Notes under the pieces: generated by a model
Told to the model about the DNA's origin: nothing
Databases searched by the model: none
Seen by the model: the letters and a program-made list of their open reading frames with translations, nothing else
Part shown: positions 40,706 to 49,984 of the stretch, in pieces
Numbering within the stretch: the stretch's first letter is position 1
Layout of the letters: each line of letters starts with the position of its first letter
Assembly (NCBI RefSeq): GCF_009192765.1
Contig: NZ_VOHQ01000002.1
Location: 186,001 to 250,000 of the forward strand
DNA: 64,000 nucleotides
From: Agriterribacter humi
Lineage (GTDB): Bacteria; Bacteroidota; Bacteroidia; Chitinophagales; Chitinophagaceae
Direction: 5' to 3'
Position numbers and translations under genes: made by a program

Positions 40706-42211
40706 TTAATAGTCAGGATTCTGTGTCACATTTGGGTTTTTATCAATTTCATCTATAGGAATAGGCATTAGTAAATGTTTGGGCGCCTGGAAAGACATGG
40801 CCTGCGTGTTAGCAGGACTAAAAAAAGCATTGTTTAAAGTAATGTAGCCCGCCACATGCCATCTTTTTAAATCAATCCACCGCTGTCCTTCCCCTGCCAG
40901 CTCCAGTAATCTTTCATTCATGATCCAGTCCATGATCGTCGCTTTATCGGTTTCGGCTGTAGTATAATCTGCCGGAACTGTACCTCCGCTTACCATATCC
41001 CTGGCTCTTTTTCTTACCTCATTAATAAGCCCTATAGCATCGGCGGTTGATCCTCCCGATTGCAATACCGCCTCTGCTTTCAGCAGCAATACATCTGCAT
41101 AACGCAAAATACGCGGATTGTTAACGCTGCCTGCGCCATTGGGCGCAAACTGGTTATGTGTTACGTATTTGCGAATGGCTTTGGAAGCTACATCTAATGT
41201 ACGGTCGCGCCGGGGATCATCCGCTTCAAAAGCGTCGGCTAATTTTTGCGTGCCAATATGAGGAGAGGCGCCGAACAACGACCAGTGATTGTCGTAATAT
41301 CCCCAAAACGAAGATATGGTTCCAATGGCTGCATCAAATTCGTTGGGGAGCCAGATATTATCACCAGGACTTTGCGAAGCCTGGAACTCAAATAAAGACT
41401 CTGCATTGTTTTCTGTAAAGGCCGAATTGTTATCGTCGAATTCAGGAACAAGCGCCAGTCCGCTCAGTGCATTAAATGCGGATAGGGCAGCAGTATAATC
41501 TGCCGGCGTATTGGTGTGTGAGCCTCTCACTACCAATGATTTTCCCAGCATGCCGTTGGCTGAGTTTTTTGTAGCCCTGCCCAAATCGGAAGCCGGCCAT
41601 GCATCGGGCAATAAAGACGCTGCTTCTGTAAAATCAGCTATAGCCTGGTCAAGCATTTGTGTACCCTGCGATTCAGGATTGGTCCAGTCTTCCGACGAGG
41701 TGAGCCTTTTTAATATGATAGGTGGTTTTCCAAAATAGTTCCATAAATTATAAAACATTAATCCTCTTAAAAACAAGGCTTCGCCTTTGTGGTAATTTTT
41801 AAGATTAGGAGTACTATATACACCATTTTCCGCTTCAATTTTATCGAGCACAATATTGGAGCGGGTTATTAATTCGTATGAACTTTTATAGTAATTGCCG
41901 AGCTTTCCATTACTTGCCTGTAAACCTGCGAAATGTTCAAATGGATCATCTGCGGTGGTTGTAATATCATCTCCCGGTAAAAATGTTATTTGCATCAGGG
42001 TGCTGCGGCCATCCCGTGCGTTGTAATTATAAAAATCGGTAAGCTTGGCATAAATCCCTACAATGGCTTTTGTAAATTCCGTTTCCTTCTTAAAGTAAGA
42101 TGCTTCTGTTTCATTAGAGGGTTGCAGGTCAATTAAATCCCTGTTACAGGATATGCTGAACAGTAAAAGCAGCATGGTTATCAGCCCGCTTATTTTTATT
42201 ATTTTATACAT
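40706..42211 (-). CDS. SusD/RagB family glycan-binding outer-membrane lipoprotein
   Basis: A 501-residue lipoprotein (signal MYKIIKISGLITMLLLLFSISC, lipidated at Cys22) that caps the SusC channel and binds glycan at the cell surface. The N-terminal TPR part carries SNETEASYFKKETEFTKAIVGIYAKL near 35-60 and GEALFLRGLMFYNLWNYFGKPPI near 143-165, the standard SusD block. The RagB end (RYADVLLLKAEAVLQSGG, then WIMNERLLELAGEGQRWIDLKRW) is complete. It is 19 bases downstream of SusC. The proteins of the region that follow on the other strand (deacetylase, esterase, glycosidase) suggest a decorated, possibly N-acetylated polysaccharide. Confidence 0.95.
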   Translation of the reverse strand: MYKIIKISGLITMLLLLFSISCNRDLIDLQPSNETEASYFKKETEFTKAIVGIYAKLTDFYNYNARDGRSTLMQITFLPGDDITTTADDPFEHFAGLQASNGKLGNYYKSSYELITRSNIVLDKIEAENGVYSTPNLKNYHKGEALFLRGLMFYNLWNYFGKPPIILKRLTSSEDWTNPESQGTQMLDQAIADFTEAASLLPDAWPASDLGRATKNSANGMLGKSLVVRGSHTNTPADYTAALSAFNALSGLALVPEFDDNNSAFTENNAESLFEFQASQSPGDNIWLPNEFDAAIGTISSFWGYYDNHWSLFGASPHIGTQKLADAFEADDPRRDRTLDVASKAIRKYVTHNQFAPNGAGSVNNPRILRYADVLLLKAEAVLQSGGSTADAIGLINEVRKRARDMVSGGTVPADYTTAETDKATIMDWIMNERLLELAGEGQRWIDLKRWHVAGYITLNNAFFSPANTQAMSFQAPKHLLMPIPIDEIDKNPNVTQNPDY

Positions 42212-42230
42212 ATAGCAGTATTTTTTTCAA

Positions 42231-45200
42231 TTAGAAGGATGCACTTAATCTGAACAAAATTTGTTTGGCAGGAGGATAAAGATCATTTTCCGGATCAAGG
42301 CCTTTCCATTGTGTAAATGTGGCCAGGTTAATGGCGCTAACGGCAACGCGTATACCGGATAATGTTCCTATTTTGCTTAAGAATGTTTTGGGAACGGTGT
42401 AGCCGATTTCAATATTTTTCAATCGCAAAAAACCTGCATTTTCCACAAAGCGGCTTGATTCGCGGTTGTTACCGTTCGGATCTTCGAATACGGCCCTTGG
42501 CATGGTGGCAGAAGGATTGTCAGCCGTCCAGCGATCTGATACCGTAGACCATTGATTTACGCCATTGCTGCTCATGGCTTCTCCCCCGGCCCGCTGCCAG
42601 TTGTATTTCTGCACATCGCCCACTCCCTGGAATAGTATAGAAAGGTCGAGCCCGCGCCATGAAGCGCTGGCATTAAAACCATAGAAAAAACCTGGTATTG
42701 TTTTGCCGAGGTATGTTCTGTCGTTATCGTTGATCAGGCTGTCTGTATCTTTATTCCATTTTCCGGGAGTGGCAGGTCTGCCGTGTACATCAAGAAAATA
42801 TACATCCCCTGGTTTTGGTCGTTTCACATTGGGGTCGTTGGGGTCTTGTCCGGCAGAAACATCGGTATAATTGGCTCTCCAGGCGTCAATTTCCGCTTCG
42901 CTTTGAAAAATGCCGCCCATTTTATATCCCCTGATAAAAAACATGGAGTAGCCTTCAATTACATTGTCGCTGAAGGGAACGCCGCCGTTTAATTTAACTA
43001 CCCGGTTTTTTACCGTAGTAAAATTGCCGGAAAGATTAATATTAAAATCGCGGCTGAAAGTTTCGGTATAACCCAACTGCAGTTCTATACCACTGTTACG
43101 CACAGACGCTACATTTATATCGGGTTGATATTCTATACCTGTGCTGGGTGGTGGGGCTACGGACTGAATGATATTCTTATTCAGTTTATTGTAGTATTCC
43201 AGCGTGAAATTAACTTTGTTATTGAAAAGCATGGCGTCAAGTCCAAGTCCGGATGTAGTTAGTGTTTCCCAGCTTAAAATCTCGTTGGCAAAATTGGGAA
43301 GGAAAGCACCGAAGTACTGTGTTCCTATGGGGTCGCCGTTTCCGGAACCGAATGAATAATTAGGTACAGTAATACCGGGATTTACGATAGACAGGTAGGC
43401 GAATCCGGCAGTTCCCTGTTCATTGCCAACCTGTCCCCAGTTTGCCCTGAACTTAAGATCATTGAGCCAGGGGTTAGGCGTGAAAAATTTCTCTGATGAA
43501 ACACGCCATGCGAGAGCGGCTGAAGGAAAAGTTCCCCACCTGTAATGAGGCGCAAAACGCGATGAGCCATCCCTGCGAACACTCAGATCAACATAATACT
43601 TATCCGAATATTTATAGCTTATTCTGCCCACAAAGCCCAGTAATGCCCTTCTTTCCAGTGTTTGCTGGCCTCCCCCTCCCAATAGGGGCAACTGTGAAGT
43701 AGTACGTAAATTGGGATCTCTTGAAAACAATGCACCGCCGCCGCTTAAAATTTTCCATTGCCAATTCTGATGATTGGCGACACCCGTAATTTCAATACTG
43801 TGATTGGTTCCTATTGTAGTATTATAGATAGCCTGCAGCTCTTTGGTATAGCTGATGTTATACGTATTGCGGGTGTTTAACGTTGCCACCACATTACTAT
43901 CTCTGCCATATGGATTACCCGGTGTTTGATTAAAGCGATAACTTTCAAAATCGCTGTAATTATCATTACGGGTGTTAAAATAATCGCCCGCCAGTAAACC
44001 CCTTATCCGTAATCCTCTTACAGGGGTTATTTGTATGTAGCCATTGCCTAATGCACGTTGCTGATGGTATACGTTATCGTTAGCCGCCATAAAACCAAAA
44101 GGATTGAACTTCGTTTGCTGGCCATATAACGGGTAAGGGTACCCGGCAGCGAATCTTTTTATTGGATTTGAATTTATCAGTGCAGGATCAAAATCAGGAT
44201 TAGGCTCAAATTCGGTAGCATATACCTGTGCGTAACCTAAATACCCATTGGGATCATGAATAGGTTGCCAGGGTAGCGCAGATAAGGCCGAACCGAGATC
44301 ACCACTGGTTTCATTAAGGTTTTTTTCATATACCAGCCGGGTGGTCAATCCTACTTCTATGATACGGGAAATTTTACTGCTGATATTGGTAGCCAGGGAA
44401 TAGCGGTCCAGTTTACTGCCAATTAGTGTTCCCTCAGTTTTATAATAGCTACCGGAAATATAATAATTGAATGTTTCGTTGGCTCCGGATAATTTTAAGC
44501 TCACATTCGATACCGGGGCATTTTTATTCAGGTATGCCTTTTGCCAGTCTGTAAAAGAACTGTTGCCCAAATATTTAGGGCTTGCTGCATCAAACTCGGG
44601 TCCGAATGCGGTTGGGTCGCCAAAAGGAACAGCAACACCGGCATTGTACTTGGGATTATTATTATAGGCTTCTTCATATAAATCCACCACTTGCAGGGGT
44701 GTTAGCACATCTTTTCCCTCCGACACAGAATTTTGAATTCCATAATAGGCATTTAATTCTATTTTAGGTTTTCCCGTTTTCCCTTTTTTAGTAGTGATGA
44801 GTATTACGCCATTTGCGGCTCTTACTCCATAAATGGCGGCTGCCGATGCGTCTTTTAATACGCTGATGGATTCGATATCGTTAGGGTCAACAATGGTAAA
44901 AACATTGATAGGCGTACGCAGATCCTGCAATACCGCTTCATTTCTCCCCAAGCCTCCTTCCGTAAGCGGAATGCCATCAATAACATACAAAGGATCATTT
45001 ACACCATTAAAAGTATTTACACCTCTTATACGAACATTAATACGATCGTTGGGATTACCGCTGGGAGTACTTACAAATACGCCCGCCATCCGGCCCTGCA
45101 TGGCCAGTTCGGCGGAAGGGGCGGTGCTTTTTTCAATATCTTTTGCAGCAGTAGTGGAAACGGCGCCGGTAATATCTTTTTTCTGCCGCTGACCATACCC

Positions 45201-45836
45201 TATCACTACTACTTCATCAAGCCCGCGTGCTGTGGCGGTAAGTATAATATTGATGTGCTGGCGGTTATTAACGGGAACGCTTTCCGTAACATAGCCTATT
45301 GACGTAAGTATGAGGATGCCGTTTTCGGGAGCATTGATGGAAAACTCTCCCTGGGCATTGGTGGCGGTTTGTACCGTGCTGTTTTCCAGTGCAACAGTTA
45401 CACCTGCCAAAGGAGCTCCATTGGCATCCGTCACCTTTCCCTTTACAGTTATTTGGTTCAGCTTTGGCTCACTGCTTGTAATTACAATAAGATCTTCATC
45501 CACCTTTTTAAAAGTAAATCCCGTTCTGGCAAGTATAAGTGATAAAATTTCAGATACAGGCGTATTTTTTACCTGCACATTTACAGTAAGTTCCGCCGGG
45601 AAGAAATTACTGGAATAGACGAACCTGTATTCTGTTTTACGCTCAATGGTTTTGAGCGCTTTGCTGATGCTGACCTCCTTAAGGTCAAGCGTTAGTTTGG
45701 TTTCCTGCGAATACCCTTTTGCAGATACCTGCAGGCAGGTGGCAAGAATAATGATAACAGCCAGCTTCATAAGCAATGCAATTTTGGTAAGCGCGGATAC
45801 GCAATGAAGCGCCCGGCTCTTTTGCCTTTTTTTCAT
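42231..45836 (-). CDS. SusC/RagA TonB-dependent transporter with STN domain
   Basis: A 1201-residue outer-membrane transporter. The order is: signal/TM stretch with a 20-residue polybasic lead (about 1-45), STN domain (LTLDLKEVSISKALKTIERK to about 115), carboxypeptidase-like beta domain (GKVTDANGAPLAGVTVALEN, about 130-200), plug (TonB-box-like DEVVVIGYGQRQKKDITGAV, then NVRIRGVNTFNGVNDPLYVI near 280) and a 22-strand barrel ending KQILFRLSASF. The STN domain is the part that contacts FecR, so this transporter is a signalling one and should control its own operon. It is 20 bases upstream of SusD and 136 bases downstream of fecR. The substrate is not deducible from sequence. Confidence 0.95.
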   Translation of the reverse strand: MKKRQKSRALHCVSALTKIALLMKLAVIIILATCLQVSAKGYSQETKLTLDLKEVSISKALKTIERKTEYRFVYSSNFFPAELTVNVQVKNTPVSEILSLILARTGFTFKKVDEDLIVITSSEPKLNQITVKGKVTDANGAPLAGVTVALENSTVQTATNAQGEFSINAPENGILILTSIGYVTESVPVNNRQHINIILTATARGLDEVVVIGYGQRQKKDITGAVSTTAAKDIEKSTAPSAELAMQGRMAGVFVSTPSGNPNDRINVRIRGVNTFNGVNDPLYVIDGIPLTEGGLGRNEAVLQDLRTPINVFTIVDPNDIESISVLKDASAAAIYGVRAANGVILITTKKGKTGKPKIELNAYYGIQNSVSEGKDVLTPLQVVDLYEEAYNNNPKYNAGVAVPFGDPTAFGPEFDAASPKYLGNSSFTDWQKAYLNKNAPVSNVSLKLSGANETFNYYISGSYYKTEGTLIGSKLDRYSLATNISSKISRIIEVGLTTRLVYEKNLNETSGDLGSALSALPWQPIHDPNGYLGYAQVYATEFEPNPDFDPALINSNPIKRFAAGYPYPLYGQQTKFNPFGFMAANDNVYHQQRALGNGYIQITPVRGLRIRGLLAGDYFNTRNDNYSDFESYRFNQTPGNPYGRDSNVVATLNTRNTYNISYTKELQAIYNTTIGTNHSIEITGVANHQNWQWKILSGGGALFSRDPNLRTTSQLPLLGGGGQQTLERRALLGFVGRISYKYSDKYYVDLSVRRDGSSRFAPHYRWGTFPSAALAWRVSSEKFFTPNPWLNDLKFRANWGQVGNEQGTAGFAYLSIVNPGITVPNYSFGSGNGDPIGTQYFGAFLPNFANEILSWETLTTSGLGLDAMLFNNKVNFTLEYYNKLNKNIIQSVAPPPSTGIEYQPDINVASVRNSGIELQLGYTETFSRDFNINLSGNFTTVKNRVVKLNGGVPFSDNVIEGYSMFFIRGYKMGGIFQSEAEIDAWRANYTDVSAGQDPNDPNVKRPKPGDVYFLDVHGRPATPGKWNKDTDSLINDNDRTYLGKTIPGFFYGFNASASWRGLDLSILFQGVGDVQKYNWQRAGGEAMSSNGVNQWSTVSDRWTADNPSATMPRAVFEDPNGNNRESSRFVENAGFLRLKNIEIGYTVPKTFLSKIGTLSGIRVAVSAINLATFTQWKGLDPENDLYPPAKQILFRLSASF

Positions 45837-45972
45837 ATTTTTACCTTAGTTTAAGTTAATAATGAGGCAGGTCAATCTTAATACAGCCTGTCTCAAAACA
45901 TTTAGAATGGGGGAATGCGTCAACATTTCCCCATCTTTTTCCCTTTTCATTAATTGCAATCGGTTGCTTCGG

Positions 45973-47094
45973 TTATTTACTGATAATAATATTATTGTTC
46001 TCTGCTATTTTATATTCAAACCGCCTTGATAATTGCAGGGCATCTAATACCTGCACAATATTTTTCTGATCAAAAACTGCGGTAAATCTGTATTGCTTTA
46101 CCTGTTCATCATTAAACCGGATAGTGATATTATACCAACGCTCCAGTTCCGCGGCTACCTCATCCAGCCTGCTTTCATTGAATACCAGCCGGTTTTCTGT
46201 CCATGAAACTTCCGTAAGTGTGCTGTCTACTTTACTATAAGTAAGCCCTGTTATTTTAAAATCCTCAACATTCGTTTTTGGAGCATTTTTAACGGCAATC
46301 GTTGCTGTATTGTCATCCTTATGATTTGGCAAAATGATCTTTTGATTAGGACGTAACAAAATCTTCTCTGCTGCTTTATTGTGCAGCATTATTTCAACAG
46401 ATCCTTTTATTAAAGATGTTTCCGTTAGCTTATCTGTTGGATAGGCTTTAACATTAAAAACGGTTCCCAATACTTTTACATCCATGGATGAGGTATGAAT
46501 TACAAATGGTTTGCCCGGGTTATGCGCTACATCAAAGAAAGCCTCACCCAACAACGAAACCTCGCGGGTATGCGTGTTGAAATCTTTAGCTATATTAATA
46601 GTGCTTCCTGCATTCAGCATTACTTTGCTTCCGTCCGGCAATTGAAACGATTTTCTTTCACCCGCCTTGCTTACTCGCGTGTAATTATATTGTAAGGAAA
46701 AATCTCCTGTTTGCGTTTGCTCAGCAGGACGTACAGCAAAAAAAACAATAGCTGCAACGGCAGCGGCGGCAGTGGCCCCGTAAAGGAACAGCTTTCGCAG
46801 GTTTCCCTTTTTATGAACCGGCGCTTCAAAAGATATTTGCGGCGTATTGATCGCCATATGCTGTTCGGCCGCCCTTTGAAAGGCATTTCTGCCGGCAGTG
46901 AATTGTGCGGCATCATGATTGCCGTTCAATAAAGAAAAGAGTGATTTTGCCTGTTCTGCCGCATCGTGTTTTTGCGGGTTATCCCGGATCCATCTTTCCC
47001 AGAATGCCACATCTTTTTCGTCTTTTCCGAGGCAATAATTCTGGAAGGAAACATCCAGTATGAAATCCTCGGCCTCATATTCTGTATAGTTCAT
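45973..47094 (-). CDS. FecR family anti-sigma factor/signal transducer
   Basis: A 373-residue inner-membrane regulator. Residues 1-95 are the cytosolic sigma-binding part (AFWERWIRDNPQKHDAAEQA); one transmembrane helix lies at about 103-122 (LFLYGATAAAAVAAIVFFAV). The periplasmic FecR domain has the standard blocks FQLPDGSKVMLNAGSTINIA, EVSLLGEAFFDVAHNPGKPFVIHTSSMDVKVLGTVFNVKAYPTD (in parts), and VSWTENRLVFNESRLDEVAAELERWYNITI, the C-terminal STN-like fold that receives the signal from the SusC STN domain. It is 85 bases after the sigma gene. Together the three form a sigma-FecR-SusC relay. Confidence 0.93.
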   Translation of the reverse strand: MNYTEYEAEDFILDVSFQNYCLGKDEKDVAFWERWIRDNPQKHDAAEQAKSLFSLLNGNHDAAQFTAGRNAFQRAAEQHMAINTPQISFEAPVHKKGNLRKLFLYGATAAAAVAAIVFFAVRPAEQTQTGDFSLQYNYTRVSKAGERKSFQLPDGSKVMLNAGSTINIAKDFNTHTREVSLLGEAFFDVAHNPGKPFVIHTSSMDVKVLGTVFNVKAYPTDKLTETSLIKGSVEIMLHNKAAEKILLRPNQKIILPNHKDDNTATIAVKNAPKTNVEDFKITGLTYSKVDSTLTEVSWTENRLVFNESRLDEVAAELERWYNITIRFNDEQVKQYRFTAVFDQKNIVQVLDALQLSRRFEYKIAENNNIIISK

Positions 47095-47179
47095 GTAACA
47101 GCTTTTTTGTATTGAGGAGCCCGGCCCAGTTATTTACTATGGAATTGAAGTTTTTTTTACCGGGAAAGGAACAGGGAAT

Positions 47180-47797
47180 CTATAAAAAAAGCATACAGCA
47201 GCGCAGAGCCAGTATGGCGGGGTTATAAGTAACAGTGCCTGGTATGGGAGCAGTAATGAAATTAGCTTTAAGCGTTTTTAATGCAGCATAAATAATATTA
47301 TAAGCAGTTCGCTTGGTTATATTACACCTGGCAGCTATTTCGTCGTAGTCAAGATCTTCAAAAAATTTAAGCTCCATCAGTTCTTTTTCTCTTTGGGTCA
47401 ATTGATCCAATGCTTTAGTCAGCCTGTCTTTAAGCTCTTTACTGTGTTGCAATTGCACTAAGTATTCTTCATAGGAAGATTCTTCCTGCGGCGCCGTATG
47501 CTGGAATAGCTTATTGCTGCGCATTCTGTTGCTTTCCATTTTTATTTCTGCCATCAGTTCCCGCCTGAGGCAGGTAAGCAGGTATGACCTTACATTTTCC
47601 ACAACAGGAAGCTTGGCCCGGTTATCCCAGAGACGCAATAGTATTTGAGTAATGCAGCCGCTGGTCAGTTCCCGCTGACCGGTTAACTTTATGCCATAGT
47701 TCATTAGGCCAACATAATGTTGATTGTATAGTTCCAGCAAGGCATGCTGGTGTCCGTTTTGGAGTTGAATCCAGGTATGGCAGGTTTTGGTCTGCAT
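47180..47797 (-). CDS. ECF sigma factor of FecI/CarQ type
   Basis: A 205-residue sigma factor taken from the ATG at 47797; the frame is open nine codons further. Region 2 is at about 20-90 (HALLELYNQHYVGLMNYGIK, then TSGCITQILLRLWDNRAKLP, VVENVRSYLLTCLRRELMAE). Region 4 is at about 130-180 (LTQREKELMELKFFEDLDYD, EIAARCNITKRTAYNIIYAA). The C-terminus is a short hydrophobic extra tail (YNPAILALRCCMLFL), which is unusual and could be a translation run-on. It heads the minus-strand operon sigma-fecR-susC-susD. It should direct transcription of susCD when FecR is triggered. Confidence 0.88.
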   Translation of the reverse strand: MQTKTCHTWIQLQNGHQHALLELYNQHYVGLMNYGIKLTGQRELTSGCITQILLRLWDNRAKLPVVENVRSYLLTCLRRELMAEIKMESNRMRSNKLFQHTAPQEESSYEEYLVQLQHSKELKDRLTKALDQLTQREKELMELKFFEDLDYDEIAARCNITKRTAYNIIYAALKTLKANFITAPIPGTVTYNPAILALRCCMLFL

Positions 47798-48051
47798 AAT
47801 TAATCTTATAGCAGCGATCGGCAATTTCCCCTTTCAGTTGGTTAAGATAAAAATATTTAATGACTATCCGTTGTTTGGTATAATATTTTTTATAAGCACC
47901 CCACCAACGTCATTAACGTAAGATGCTGCGTTGCGATCTTTACGTTTTACACTTTAAATCGTTGCGTGAAAAATCACTATCAAATTTCTTAAGTTAATGA
48001 CGTTGATCACATCGCCATCTTTACAACACAATTCCCCGGGTATAATTGTTT

Positions 48052-49743
48052 TCAATATTGAGCCACCAGCCTGTTTATTTTGCCTGCTGGCAATGTTACT
48101 ATAATGTAATTGCTGTTACGGATGGTAACTTTACCTGCTGCCAGTGTTTTGCCCTCTACGCTAACAGTGGCTTTAGTAGCACCCTTGGGAAGTAAAATAC
48201 GGACCTTGCTTTTATGCATATCTCCATTGATTGCAAGTTGAATGGTACGCAACACCGGGTCATGTTCATATTTGTAGCTGATAGCTGCTCCCGACGGGCC
48301 ATATACCACATGAACACTGGCTTTGTTAATATCGGCCGCCAGCCAGCGCGGCGAAATTTCCACCGTTCTGAAAAGTGAACTTTTATCTGATACACCGGCC
48401 AATCCTTCAATTAATGCGCTGTATACGGCTGCCTGCCCCCAATTGTCGGGAATGCCTTCATCTACCGTTCCATCTGGTTTATAAGCTACCGGCAGGTTTC
48501 CCTTGTGTTTTTTCATTAAAACCATAAGCCTTTGTAAAATATCTACCCCATAGCTTTCATATCCATGCCGGAAAGCCGCTTTTGCCAGTTCGCCTGCTAC
48601 AATGGTATTTACGCCGCCGTTCATATAGGAACCGGGCTGGTAATCAGCAAAATGTGGCAGCACCGCAGGGTAAATGCCATACCATTCTGCAAATGATGCT
48701 GAACGCTGATCTTCTTTTAATTTTTGGTAAGTATGTATAATAGACTGAGCCATCTGTTCAGTGGGCAAGCCCCGGTTAATATCGTAAGCATTGGATAGGC
48801 TCAATGTATTTTGCTGATCCATGGTAAGATAAGCAGGCTGGGGATCGTCCTCTATAAAATGAGCATAAAATTTTCCATTCCAGCACAGGGCATTTGTTCT
48901 TGTTCTGAAATGTTGTGCCTTGCTGGTCCATTGCTGCGCTGCGGACGTATCACCTGTTATGGTAAACATAGCCGACAATTGTGTACAGGCTGCATACATG
49001 CCACTGTTATCGCCATGCATAATGCCCATGGGGGTATTTTCATCAATATCAAAAATGCCTTTCTGCACGTTACCACCATTCTTTGTATATTCTTCCCTGG
49101 TAGCGGGCAATTGCATAAAATCCCATGTATCCAGGGTATAACCTCTTTTTATCAACTGGTGTTTTTTTGACCAGCGCAGCGGATCGGTCATCGAATAGTT
49201 TATTCCTTTTACCAGTGTGGGTAGCCATCTGGTTATAAAAGCTGTATCGCCGCTACATTGCCATACGGTATATACGCCTTCCACCAGCAAATATTCAAGG
49301 TCTGCTTCTACGGGTAAACGGTGCATCTCAATGCTGTCTTCAGGAAAAACTTTCCAATATCTTTTATGGAATATATTTTTCCTGTTGCCTGCTCCTCCAT
49401 AATTAAGCGGGAAATAATAATCGAAATAAATACCTTCCTCCGTTTGGTTTTCAAGGAAAAACTCAAGAAAGCTTTTCATATCCGGATAAAGGTATTTCAT
49501 GGCTTTCATTACATGTACATGATCCCTGATCCAGGGAACAAATACATTTCTTTGTTTACCGCCGAGCGTATCTGTCCACTTTTCCTGGTAATGCATCATA
49601 TTATGTTCCAGTTGCTGCAGCATAACCGCGTATGCACCAGTTTCTCTTCCAAAGGCAGTTCTGCTTTGTGATGCGCCCTGTAATAGTATGGCAGTTAGCA
49701 ATAATGCCAGGCTAAAATGTATGATCAGTTTTTTTGTGTTCAT
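48052..49743 (-). CDS. secreted (alpha/alpha)6-barrel glycoside hydrolase, unclassified
   Basis: A 563-residue secreted protein with signal peptide MNTKKLIIHFSLALLLTAILLQGASQS. The mature part is all-helical until a C-terminal beta region and follows the six-hairpin glycosidase pattern: FVPWIRDHVHVMKAMKYLYP near 69-88, MHRLPVEADLEYLLVEGVYT near 140-159 and LDTWDFMQLPATREEY, GDNSGMYAACTQLSAM, then GSYMNGGVNTIVAGELAKAA near 370 and VDEGIPDNWGQAAVYSALIEGLAG near 430. Conserved acids in WIRDH, PVEAD, PDNW could be catalytic, as in GH15, GH63 or GH78 relatives. It is upstream of and in line with the sigma-fecR-susCD genes, and divergent from the GntR regulator. Confidence 0.75.
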   Translation of the reverse strand: MNTKKLIIHFSLALLLTAILLQGASQSRTAFGRETGAYAVMLQQLEHNMMHYQEKWTDTLGGKQRNVFVPWIRDHVHVMKAMKYLYPDMKSFLEFFLENQTEEGIYFDYYFPLNYGGAGNRKNIFHKRYWKVFPEDSIEMHRLPVEADLEYLLVEGVYTVWQCSGDTAFITRWLPTLVKGINYSMTDPLRWSKKHQLIKRGYTLDTWDFMQLPATREEYTKNGGNVQKGIFDIDENTPMGIMHGDNSGMYAACTQLSAMFTITGDTSAAQQWTSKAQHFRTRTNALCWNGKFYAHFIEDDPQPAYLTMDQQNTLSLSNAYDINRGLPTEQMAQSIIHTYQKLKEDQRSASFAEWYGIYPAVLPHFADYQPGSYMNGGVNTIVAGELAKAAFRHGYESYGVDILQRLMVLMKKHKGNLPVAYKPDGTVDEGIPDNWGQAAVYSALIEGLAGVSDKSSLFRTVEISPRWLAADINKASVHVVYGPSGAAISYKYEHDPVLRTIQLAINGDMHKSKVRILLPKGATKATVSVEGKTLAAGKVTIRNSNYIIVTLPAGKINRLVAQY

Positions 49744-49823
49744 TAGTCGCCTTTTGGAAGAAAATGAATGCTTTTATAATTCAGGGGGCTTTACCGAATC
49801 CAATATACATCACCGGCCGGTAC

Positions 49824-49838
49824 GTACTATGCTGTTGT
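49824..49838. promoter_or_regulatory. candidate operator, copy 2 (GTACTATGCTGTTGT)
   Basis: Identical to 39640-39654. Here GGTACGTACTATGCTGTTGT includes the palindrome GTACGTAC, and CCGGTTAACT follows. It lies between the divergent glycosidase (start 49743) and the GntR-type regulator (start 49985), where an autoregulated repressor would bind. Confidence 0.5.
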
Positions 49839-49984
49839 GTGCCGGTTAACTGAATGTATACGCTATGCGAATGTTAATTACTTGTGAATAATTAAGTGCT
49901 GCATTTATATTACATACTGAGGCGCCGCTATTCAATAGTAGGAACCAACGTCAGGTGTAACACGAAACACTTTACCGAAACAAT

